A stretch of 10,750 nucleotides of DNA from an uncultured Mailhella sp. (lineage in GTDB: Bacteria; Desulfobacterota; Desulfovibrionia; Desulfovibrionales; Desulfovibrionaceae): assembly GCA_944324625.1 (NCBI GenBank), contig CALUWZ010000049.1:1-10750 (forward strand), given 5' to 3'. The stretch's first letter is position 1, and every line of letters starts with the position of its first letter. Both the position numbers and the translations under genes were made by a program. The notes under the pieces were generated by a model. That model saw only the letters and a program-made list of their open reading frames with translations. It did no database searches and was not told where the DNA came from. Shown in pieces: positions 1 to 6,599 of this stretch.

Positions 1-226
1 GGTAGCTAAAGCTGTAAAAATACCCGTTATTGGTTTAGGAGGTATTATGAATTGGAAAGATGCCATCGAATTCCTGTTGGCCGGTGCTACAGCTATTCAG
101 ATCGGTACAGCCAATTTTATTAATCCGTGCGTCACAATAGAAGTTATTGAAGGTATTAATGATTATTTAGATAGGCATGGATTTGCCTCAGTGAAAGATA
201 TTATTGGTGCACTGGAGGTGTCTTGA
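1..226 (+). CDS. pyrD: Dihydroorotate dehydrogenase (class 1B type), C-terminal fragment
   Basis: This is the 3' end of a gene that starts before the window: 75 codons read from base 2 to a TGA at 224-226. PyrD oxidises dihydroorotate to orotate in pyrimidine synthesis. The fragment shows the end of the FMN-binding TIM barrel: IPVIGLGGI followed by GATAIQIGTANF, the two loops that hold the FMN phosphate. The AIQIGTANF form and the overall C-terminus fit class 1B enzymes, which pair with PyrK and use NAD. Base use differs from everything downstream: GC is about 39%, and all eight glycines are GGT or GGA, none GGC. An SD-like GGAGG sits in its last codons and its stop overlaps an ATG, so it was probably coupled to a further gene that is no longer there. 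Family assignment is firm; the subclass and a Bacillota-like origin are inference. Confidence 0.88.
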   Translation, partial: VAKAVKIPVIGLGGIMNWKDAIEFLLAGATAIQIGTANFINPCVTIEVIEGINDYLDRHGFASVKDIIGALEVS

Positions 227-234
227 TGGTTTAA
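214..234 (+). promoter_or_regulatory. Ribosome binding site and orphan start codon (two-codon ORF)
   Basis: GGAGG at 214-218 lies seven bases before an ATG at 226-228 that overlaps the pyrD stop (TGATG). This is a textbook coupled start for a next gene, yet the frame reads only ATG GTT before TAA at 232-234. It looks like the surviving start of a lost gene of the pyrD operon, cut off by the junction. It cannot serve cbiL, because a second stop (TAA at 250-252) also blocks that frame. Confidence 0.6.
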
Positions 235-252
235 ACAGGGTATTCGCGGTAA
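227..252 (+). other. Junction between pyrD region and cob operon
   Basis: These 26 bases separate two regions of different composition and codon use. On the left a complete pyrD end and a coupled start signal are visible. On the right the CbiL frame begins abruptly inside the protein. The CbiL frame is closed by TAA at 232-234 and 250-252. The 8-base palindrome GTTTAAAC lies at 229-236. I see no insertion-sequence end, tRNA gene, inverted repeat or B12-riboswitch element. The join is either a deletion or recombination scar or an assembly chimera; the sequence alone does not decide. Confidence 0.6.
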
Positions 253-876
253 TCAGATACTGTTTTTACTGTCATTTCAAAAAATTCCGGCGACAGCGTT
301 TCCCAAAACGTAGTGGAATATGTTCAGCCCAAAGGCAAAGTAGAGCTGCTTACGTTCAGCATGGCCAAAAATCGGGAGGAACGCGAACAGCAGGTTCTTG
401 ACAATGCAAACAAAATCCTCGCCGAACTGGAACAGGGCAAAAACGTGGCTTTTGCAACCCTCGGCGATGCCATGACCTACAGTACCTTCGGCTATATTTA
501 CGCAATTATCAAAGAAAAACAGCCGCAGCTTGAAATCGAAATAATTCCGGGCGTAAACTCCTTCACCACCCTTGCGGCGATCAGCAAAACCATTCTGGCA
601 GAAAACAGGGAAAGCCTGCACGTTATTCCTTCCTTTAAAGAAGAAGACGTCGAACATGCGGTTTTTCCCGAAAATTCCACCACCATTCTGCTCAAAACCT
701 ACCGTTCCCGCAAAGCTCTTGTCAGCCGTCTGAAAAAAGAAAAGGAACAATATCCGAACATCCAAATCATCTACGGCGAACATTTGGGTCTTGAAGGACA
801 AAAACTCGCCTATTCTTTGGAAGAAATCGAAAGTATTCCCGAAACCTATTTATCTATGATTATGGTAAAGAAATAA
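253..876 (+). CDS. cbiL: Cobalt-precorrin-2 C20-methyltransferase CbiL, truncated at the 5' end
   Basis: CbiL uses SAM to methylate C20 of cobalt-factor II/cobalt-precorrin-2, the first methylation of the corrin branch. From 253 the frame reads SDTVFTVISKNSG and continues to a TAA at 874-876. Family features are an ATLGD loop near 454-468 followed by TYSTFGY, then EIIPGVNSF, then LLKTYRSR. The encoded part is about 207 residues against some 230-240 for the family. What is missing is the N-terminal strand and its GxGPGDPxLLT loop, which helps form the SAM/substrate cleft in class III methyltransferases. The first usable start is GTG at 313, giving 187 residues, or ATG at 361. Neither has a clear Shine-Dalgarno sequence, and neither would restore the missing part, so the product is probably inactive as read. 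Codon use matches the downstream cob genes. The stop overlaps the cbiC start (TAATG). The gene may be whole in the living organism if the join at 227-252 is an assembly error. Confidence 0.85.
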   Translation, partial: SDTVFTVISKNSGDSVSQNVVEYVQPKGKVELLTFSMAKNREEREQQVLDNANKILAELEQGKNVAFATLGDAMTYSTFGYIYAIIKEKQPQLEIEIIPGVNSFTTLAAISKTILAENRESLHVIPSFKEEDVEHAVFPENSTTILLKTYRSRKALVSRLKKEKEQYPNIQIIYGEHLGLEGQKLAYSLEEIESIPETYLSMIMVKK

Positions 877-1529
877 TGACGATACGCTGGAATCTCTCAG
901 GAAACGAAATAGAAAAAGAAAGTTTCCGCATTATTGAAGAAGAAACCCGAAACACTCCCCTTGCCGAACTGCCCGATCCCGAATGGCGTGTGGCAAGAAG
1001 ACTTATCCATACCACGGCAGACCTGCATATTGCCGATACCCTGACCTTCGGCAATAATCCCATTGAAGCAGGCATAAACGCCATGAAAAATGCGGGCCGC
1101 ATTATCTGTGATTCCAAAATGATACGCTCAGGCCTCTCCATGCAGAAGCTCAGAGCAATAAATCCTGCCTACAGCGAAGAACATCTCATCTGTTCCATAA
1201 GCGATGCGGACGTAATCGAAAAAGCCAAGAAAGAAGGCAGAACAAGAGCTATCTGCGCCGTGGAAAAAAACAGGGACAATCTTCAGGACGCCATAATTCT
1301 GGTAGGCAATGCGCCGCTGTCCCTTGCACGGGTCTGCCGCTATATTTTGGAAGAAAATATAAAACCTGCCCTTATCATCGGCATGCCCGTCGGATTTGTG
1401 AATGTGGTTGAATCCAAAGAACTGCTGACCACCTGCCCCGTTCCCTATATTTCCCTCTTGGGAAGACGCGGAGGCAGCGCCCTTGCCGTAACAACGCTCC
1501 ATGCCATTATGGAAAATATTTTAGATTGA
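876..1529 (+). CDS. cbiC: Cobalt-precorrin-8 methylmutase CbiC
   Basis: CbiC shifts the methyl group from C11 to C12 of cobalt-precorrin-8, giving cobyrinate. It is a cytoplasmic enzyme without cofactor. The 217-residue length is normal for the family. Visible hallmarks are RRLIHTTAD, with the probable catalytic histidine at residue 45, FGNNPIEAGINAM, VGNAPLSL, the GMPVGFVNVVESK loop from about residue 169, and RGGSALAV near the C-terminus. The ATG at 876 overlaps the last base of the cbiL stop, so translation is probably coupled to cbiL; no strong separate ribosome site is seen. cbiD follows after one base. The protein would also be called precorrin-8X methylmutase (CobH) in the aerobic pathway, but CbiD and CbiG next door show the anaerobic route. 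Confidence 0.96.
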   Translation: MTIRWNLSGNEIEKESFRIIEEETRNTPLAELPDPEWRVARRLIHTTADLHIADTLTFGNNPIEAGINAMKNAGRIICDSKMIRSGLSMQKLRAINPAYSEEHLICSISDADVIEKAKKEGRTRAICAVEKNRDNLQDAIILVGNAPLSLARVCRYILEENIKPALIIGMPVGFVNVVESKELLTTCPVPYISLLGRRGGSALAVTTLHAIMENILD

Positions 1530-1530
1530 T

Positions 1531-2727
1531 ATGTCTGAACATCACGGAAAAAAACTTCGCTACGGATTTTCGACAGGTGCCTGCCTGTCAGCCCTTGCCT
1601 GCGGCCTGTGGCGGCATATAAATCCCAAAGACAAAAACGGCAAAGCCGGCAATGACAGCGGCGCGCAAAATCAAGAAAATCAAATTTCCGTAACATTTCT
1701 TGACGATGCGGTGAAATCGCTTCCGCTCATTGCCGATAAGCTGGATCAAGGCATTTTGCAGATCCAAAAAGACGGCGGCGATGATCCCGACTGCACCCAT
1801 CTGGCAGTTTTAAGCGCCTCCCTTGCACCTGCCCTGCTTTCCGATATCCAAAAAGAAGATTATCTTTTGGAAATCGGCAGTGCAAAACTCATTCTGCATG
1901 CAGGCGGCGGCATTGGGCTCTGCACACGCAAGGGCCTTGACTGCGAAGAAGGCAAATGGGCCATTAACACAGGCCCCCGCAAAATGCTTGTACGCAATCT
2001 GACCACGTACGGCATGGGCCAAAACACGGATGACGGCGGAATTTGGAAACTGACCGTAAGCGTGGAAAACGGCGAAGAACTGGCAAAAAAAACCCTGAAC
2101 AAAAAACTCGGCATTGTAGGCGGCATATCCATTCTCGGCACCACAGGCCACGTAAAGCCCTTCAGCCACGACGCCTATATCCACACCATAAAAATCTGCA
2201 CCAATGCGGTCATGCTGGAAAACGGCAGCCACGTTGTCTACGGAACAGGCGCAAGAAGCCTCAGTCAGGCTAAGCGTTATTATCCGCATCTTTCGGAAAA
2301 CGCCTTTATCCCCATTGCTGATTTTATCGGCAAAACCTTGGAAATTGCAAAAGAAGCCAAAGTTCCGGAAATTTCAATATGCTGCATGGCGGGCAAACTC
2401 TGCAAATATGCAAACAGACAGTTCTATACCCACGCCCACAAGGAAGAACAGGACCTTACCCTGCTCCACAACATTATTCTGGAGCTGAATTTTCCCGAAA
2501 ACGAATTGGAACACATGAAAGATACGGACTGGAAACATGCTCCCTCCGTCCGCGAAGTGCTCTGCTCTTTTTCAGAAAAAGCCCAGCTGCAGATTATTGC
2601 CGAATTGGCGAAAAAAGCCATGGAATTTTTCCGCTCCGTTTATGCGGATGCAGTTTTCCACATTCTGATCTGCGACTTTGACGGCAATCTCCTCATGACA
2701 GCCGACAGCGAGAAAAATCATGCATAA
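1531..2727 (+). CDS. cbiD: Cobalt-precorrin-5B C1-methyltransferase CbiD
   Basis: CbiD transfers a methyl group from SAM to C1 of cobalt-precorrin-5B, a step of the anaerobic pathway; it is unrelated to the class III methylases around it. At 398 residues it is slightly longer than many family members. Hallmarks are YGFSTGAC (residues 11-18), DGGDDPDCTH (81-90), GGGIGLCTRKGL followed by INTGPRKM, and the ILGTTGHVKPFSHDAY segment (about 201-215). The C-terminal DFDGNLL is also typical. A stretch rich in K, N, Q and D at about residues 30-50 may be a small lineage-specific insert. The start lies one base after the cbiC stop. The gene ends inside the next one: its last codons overlap the cbiE-cbiT start by 8 bases, which suggests coupled translation. 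Confidence 0.96.
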   Translation: MSEHHGKKLRYGFSTGACLSALACGLWRHINPKDKNGKAGNDSGAQNQENQISVTFLDDAVKSLPLIADKLDQGILQIQKDGGDDPDCTHLAVLSASLAPALLSDIQKEDYLLEIGSAKLILHAGGGIGLCTRKGLDCEEGKWAINTGPRKMLVRNLTTYGMGQNTDDGGIWKLTVSVENGEELAKKTLNKKLGIVGGISILGTTGHVKPFSHDAYIHTIKICTNAVMLENGSHVVYGTGARSLSQAKRYYPHLSENAFIPIADFIGKTLEIAKEAKVPEISICCMAGKLCKYANRQFYTHAHKEEQDLTLLHNIILELNFPENELEHMKDTDWKHAPSVREVLCSFSEKAQLQIIAELAKKAMEFFRSVYADAVFHILICDFDGNLLMTADSEKNHA

Positions 2728-3979
2728 AGCCATTTTTATTTACTCCTGCGGAATAAAATTCCGGCCCGACGCAAAACTTCTGGCTGTCCTTGACCAAGCA
2801 GACTGCATTTACGGCTCACAAAACCTCTTTGATTCCCTGCCGAAACACGGCGCAAAAGAAATCTGCATTACGGCAAAAGCAAGACAGCAGGCAGAAGAAA
2901 TTCTTTCACAGGCCGAAAACGGAAAAAAAATTCTGGTGCTCTGCAGCGGAGACAGCCTGTACCACGGCTTTGCCTCTACCGTTTTATCCTTGGCAGACAC
3001 GGAAGAAAGACAGGAACTCATAGAAATCATTCCCAACATAACGGCTTTTCAGGCTCTTTGCGCAAAATGCAGAATACCTTGGCAGGATGCGGAACTCTTT
3101 ACGGCGCATTTTCCCAAAAGCATACCGCTGCGCAAAATCGCAAACAGCAAAAAAGCAGTTATTTACTGCGGCAGCAAATTTACGGCGTCGGTCATTGCCG
3201 AAGAACTGTGCCGTTTTTCGCCGAACCATAAAGAACGGCAGGCCATTTTTGCCGAACGGCTCGGTACTGAACATGAAAAAATTCTTCAGGCATCCCTTGA
3301 AGAAATCGCCAAAATGGACACGCACCCCACGGCCGTTTTGCTGCTTCTTCCTTTTAAAAAAGAGAGCGGCGAAGAAAATCTTCTGCAGGTTCAAAAAGAA
3401 AACTGCCTGACCTTGGGACTTGACGATGAAGTTTTTGCCAAAGAAAACCATCTCATCACCCAAGCGGACTGCAGGGCTGTCATTCTTTCCCGTCTGCGCC
3501 TTCTTCCAGAAGGGGTAGTATGGGATTTGGGCGCGGGCAGCGGTGCCGTCGGCCTTGAAGCGGCAGGCCTTAGCGGCATGCAGGTTTACGGCGTGGAAAA
3601 AAATCCGGGCAGATGCCTGCTGATTGCCGAAAACCAAAAAACGCTCGGCATCAACAATTACACTTTGACTGAAGGAAATATTTTGGATGCGGTTTCCGAT
3701 CTTCCTCCTGCCGACAGAATTTTCATCGGCGGCGCAGGCAGCGACGTGTGTGCTGTTCTTGACAAGTGCAGGGCACATGCCAAAAAAAATGCCCTTATCC
3801 TTGTCAGCGCCGTAACTATGGAAACCTACCACCTTTTGTACGGCTATAAAAATATGCCAAGACTTGACTGCATACAGATCAATATCAGCCAAGAGCAGAC
3901 AATAGCCAAAAAATACCATGCATTAAAACCAATTAACCCACTCTATTTATTTACTTTCAAAAATCAGGGACAGGAATAG
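2720..3979 (+). CDS. cbiET: CbiE-CbiT fusion: C5-methyltransferase and C15-methyltransferase/decarboxylase
   Basis: This is a two-domain enzyme like CobL. The N-terminal half (about residues 1-210) is a CbiE-type class III methylase that methylates C5 of cobalt-precorrin-7 in the current scheme. It contains IIPNITAFQALCA and WQDAELFTAH, which match CbiE. The C-terminal half (about 233-419) is CbiT, a Rossmann-fold methylase that methylates C15 and decarboxylates the C12 acetate. It shows LITQADCRAVILSRLRL and the SAM loop DLGAGSGAV (from residue 269). The CbiE half is unusual: the expected N-terminal GxGPG loop is replaced by IYSCGIKFRPD, and the usual SGDP reads SGDS (residues 76-79). It may bind SAM differently or have weak activity. 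The ATG at 2720 overlaps cbiD by 8 bases, and the next gene follows after 2 bases. Confidence 0.93.
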   Translation: MHKAIFIYSCGIKFRPDAKLLAVLDQADCIYGSQNLFDSLPKHGAKEICITAKARQQAEEILSQAENGKKILVLCSGDSLYHGFASTVLSLADTEERQELIEIIPNITAFQALCAKCRIPWQDAELFTAHFPKSIPLRKIANSKKAVIYCGSKFTASVIAEELCRFSPNHKERQAIFAERLGTEHEKILQASLEEIAKMDTHPTAVLLLLPFKKESGEENLLQVQKENCLTLGLDDEVFAKENHLITQADCRAVILSRLRLLPEGVVWDLGAGSGAVGLEAAGLSGMQVYGVEKNPGRCLLIAENQKTLGINNYTLTEGNILDAVSDLPPADRIFIGGAGSDVCAVLDKCRAHAKKNALILVSAVTMETYHLLYGYKNMPRLDCIQINISQEQTIAKKYHALKPINPLYLFTFKNQGQE

Positions 3980-3981
3980 TT

Positions 3982-6582
3982 ATGGCTTTAGTACAAATTA
4001 TCGGAGCAGGCCCCGGAGCCGAAGATTTAATCACCCTGCGCGGTGCCAACGCCTTGAAAGAGGCAGACTTTGTTTTATACGCGGGTTCTCTCGTCAATCC
4101 GCAGATTTTAACCCACTGCCGAAAAGACTGCATCATCAAAGACAGCTCTTCCATGAACTTGGACGAACAGGTGGCAGACATGGTGCATTATGCCAAGCAA
4201 GGCAAAAAAGTCGTGCGCCTGCACACGGGCGACCCTGCCATTTACGGAGCCATCAACGAACAAATCAGACTGCTGAAAGCCGAAGGAATAGAAATTGAAA
4301 TCACTCCCGGCGTCAGCAGCGTTTTCGGTGCGGCGGCAGCCCTCGGCATTGAACTGACCTCCCCCGAAATCAGCCAAAGCGTGGTGCTTACGCGAACCCC
4401 GGGACGCACCCCCATGCCGGAAAATGAAAAAGCGTCTTCCTTTGCCAAAACAGGCGCTACCTTGGTCTTTTTCCTCAGCACGGGAAAAATTGACGACCTT
4501 ATGAACGATCTGCACCGAAACGGCGAACTTCCCCTTGATACGCCTGCTGCCGTTGTATACCGCGCTACATGGCCGGAACAAAAAATCCTCAGAGGAACGC
4601 TTGAAACCATTGCCAAACAAGCGGAAGAAGCAGGCTTTGGCAGACAGGCCCTTATTTTTGTGGGCAAGGCCCTGCAGGGACAGGACGACAGACAGGTTTC
4701 CAAACTGTATGACGGAGAATTTTCCCACGGATACAGAAATTTCCTTGCCAAAGAAACCTTTTACGGTTCCTGCGCCCTGTATGCCTTCAGCAGGCAGGGA
4801 CTTGCCAAAGCCAAGGAAATCATGCAGGGCCTTCAGCTTCCCTGCACCCTGTATTCCGTGTATGAAGACGAAAAAGCCCTGCCTCTTGACCACGGCAAAA
4901 CCAAAGAATTGGTACAGAAAAACTGGAACGAATTTGACGCCCATATTTTTATCGGCGCCGCAGGCATTGCCGTCAGAAGCATTGCTCCCTGCCTTGACAA
5001 AAAGAGCCATGACCCTGCAGTTGTTTCCTGTTCCGACACGGGCAATTTCATTGTCAGCTTAGCATCGGGCCATATCGGCGGAGCAAACCGGCTTGCCCGC
5101 AAAATCGCACGCATAACGGGCGGTCAGGCCTGCATCAGCACTGCCACGGACAGCCGCGGCATGCAGGGCATTGATGAAACAGCCATGCTTGAACAGGCCA
5201 GAATTTTAAACCCTCAGGCCATAAAAACCTTAAATTCCGCCTTGCTGCACGGCAAAGACATTGCATTCATCGGCAGCAAAGAAATTTTTGAACAATATTT
5301 CCAAAACACTTCCGTCAAATTCTGCACGGAAAACACGGAAAATCTTCCCTGCATTTACTGGGACGCCGCTCCTGCCGAATTTGACGCGCAAAACTGCCTG
5401 TGCATTGAAAGCAGAGCGTTTGTGCTCGGCATAGGCTGCAAAAAAGATACTGATCCCGCACTGGTGAAAACCTGCCTTGCCAAATTCCTGCAGGAACACA
5501 GCCTCACGGAAAAACATCTGGCAAAAATCTGCTCCGCATCCGTGAAAAAAGAAGAAAAAGCCGTCTTGGAACTGGCGGATTCTTTAAGCATTCCTTTAAC
5601 TTTTTATGCGGAAGAAGAACTCAACAGCGTGGATATTCCCAATCCGTCCGAAAAAGCAGGACGCGAAATCGGCACAAAATCCGTGGCAGAAGCCGCCAGC
5701 CTTCTGGGAGCAGGCTATCCGTCCGTAAAACGTCTCTATGCCGAAAAAGCCCGCTATGAAAACTGCATAACCTTTGCCCTTTCCCGTCTTCCCCATAAGC
5801 CTGAACAGAACAAAGCCATTATGAGCGTTGTGGGACTCGGATCAGGCTCTCATAAACACATTACTCCCGAAGTTTTAAATATTCTGCAGGAATGCGACGT
5901 CATCGCAGGCTATACGCCTTACGTGGACTTTATCCGCGATCTTATCGGCAGCAAACCCGTTATCCAAAACGGCATGATGGGCGAAATGGCACGCTGCGAA
6001 AAAGCCATGCTTGAAGCCTCAAAAGGCAAACATGTCTGCATGGTCTGCTCAGGCGACCCGGGCATTTTGGCTATGGCAGGCCTGCTTTTGGAACTGAGAA
6101 AAAATCCCGATTTCAAACAGGTTGCAGTCAATATTTATCCCGGCATTACCTCTGCCAACATCGCCGCGGCAACCCTCGGCGCACCGCTGCAGAACGGTTT
6201 CTGCCTTGTAAGCCTTTCCGACCTGCTTGTGCCGACGGATGAAGTGCGAAGCAATCTTCTCGCCGTAGCGCAAAGCAAACTGCCCGTAACGCTGTATAAC
6301 CCCGCGGGCAAAAAACGCCGTGACCTCATGCATGAAGCCGTTGCAGTGTTTGCCGAAGCACGCGGCAAAGAAACCCTTTGCGCCTATGTGAAAAATGCAG
6401 GACGTCCCACCGAAGAAAAATGGATTGGACGCCTTGACAATATTCCTTTTCACGAAATCGACATGTCCACCCTGCTTGTCATCGGAGGCCCGAGAACCGT
6501 TTACGACGGCAATTACCTGTACGAGGCACGCGGCTATATGGACAAATACGGCGCACCCAAGGGCGGCGAAAAAATACAGTAA
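3982..6582 (+). CDS. cbiFGH: CbiF-CbiG-CbiH triple fusion: C11- and C17-methyltransferases with delta-lactone hydrolase
   Basis: One 866-residue protein carries three consecutive ring-modifying enzymes. CbiF (about 1-250) methylates C11; it has GAGPG at 8-12, HTGDPAIYGA from 81, TPGVSS from 108 and LTRTPGRTPMPENE. CbiG (about 255-610) opens the delta-lactone and releases acetaldehyde, a step of the anaerobic route; it shows GIAVRSIAPCLD from 328, SGHIGGANRLA from 362 and the C-terminal subdomain motif VLGIGC near 481-486. CbiH (about 613-866) methylates C17 and closes the ring; it has GLGSG at 618-622, SGDPG from 690, YPGITSANIAAATLGAPL and DLLVP. CbiH acts first, then CbiF, then CbiG, so domain order does not follow reaction order. 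AGGA at 3972-3975, six bases before the ATG, supports the start. No internal stop or frameshift is seen. Linkers are short, so separate folding is plausible but unproven. Confidence 0.94.
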   Translation: MALVQIIGAGPGAEDLITLRGANALKEADFVLYAGSLVNPQILTHCRKDCIIKDSSSMNLDEQVADMVHYAKQGKKVVRLHTGDPAIYGAINEQIRLLKAEGIEIEITPGVSSVFGAAAALGIELTSPEISQSVVLTRTPGRTPMPENEKASSFAKTGATLVFFLSTGKIDDLMNDLHRNGELPLDTPAAVVYRATWPEQKILRGTLETIAKQAEEAGFGRQALIFVGKALQGQDDRQVSKLYDGEFSHGYRNFLAKETFYGSCALYAFSRQGLAKAKEIMQGLQLPCTLYSVYEDEKALPLDHGKTKELVQKNWNEFDAHIFIGAAGIAVRSIAPCLDKKSHDPAVVSCSDTGNFIVSLASGHIGGANRLARKIARITGGQACISTATDSRGMQGIDETAMLEQARILNPQAIKTLNSALLHGKDIAFIGSKEIFEQYFQNTSVKFCTENTENLPCIYWDAAPAEFDAQNCLCIESRAFVLGIGCKKDTDPALVKTCLAKFLQEHSLTEKHLAKICSASVKKEEKAVLELADSLSIPLTFYAEEELNSVDIPNPSEKAGREIGTKSVAEAASLLGAGYPSVKRLYAEKARYENCITFALSRLPHKPEQNKAIMSVVGLGSGSHKHITPEVLNILQECDVIAGYTPYVDFIRDLIGSKPVIQNGMMGEMARCEKAMLEASKGKHVCMVCSGDPGILAMAGLLLELRKNPDFKQVAVNIYPGITSANIAAATLGAPLQNGFCLVSLSDLLVPTDEVRSNLLAVAQSKLPVTLYNPAGKKRRDLMHEAVAVFAEARGKETLCAYVKNAGRPTEEKWIGRLDNIPFHEIDMSTLLVIGGPRTVYDGNYLYEARGYMDKYGAPKGGEKIQ

Positions 6583-6599
6583 GCAAAGGCAAGCAGATT

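Noticed and set aside
227..252. Possible programmed frameshift or recoding joining pyrD or the ATG at 226 to cbiL
   Set aside because: Two in-frame TAA codons lie between them, no slippery sequence or stem is seen, and the missing CbiL N-terminus would still not be supplied.
233..254. Partial likeness of the junction to vector or I-SceI sequence (ACAGGGTA)
   Set aside because: Only eight bases match, and the rest of the recognition site is absent. This is too short to support a vector or homing-endonuclease origin.
204..401. Short plus-strand frame of 65 codons crossing the pyrD/cbiL junction
   Set aside because: It starts with TTG inside pyrD and runs out of frame through cbiL; the peptide resembles nothing and overlaps two recognised coding regions.
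277..801. Minus-strand frame of 174 codons over cbiL
   Set aside because: It mirrors the cbiL codons and has no motif of its own. I considered it because cbiL is broken, but the plus strand carries clear CbiL homology throughout.
2984..3919. Long open frame of 311 codons on the minus strand, opposite cbiE-cbiT
   Set aside because: It lies entirely opposite a well-recognised gene, is rich in Phe because it mirrors Glu and Lys codons, and shows no family motif. It follows from the codon bias of the sense gene.
4108..5010. Open frame of 300 codons on the minus strand, opposite cbiF and cbiG
   Set aside because: Same reason: no recognisable domain, low-complexity Phe/Gly composition, and a real gene on the other strand.
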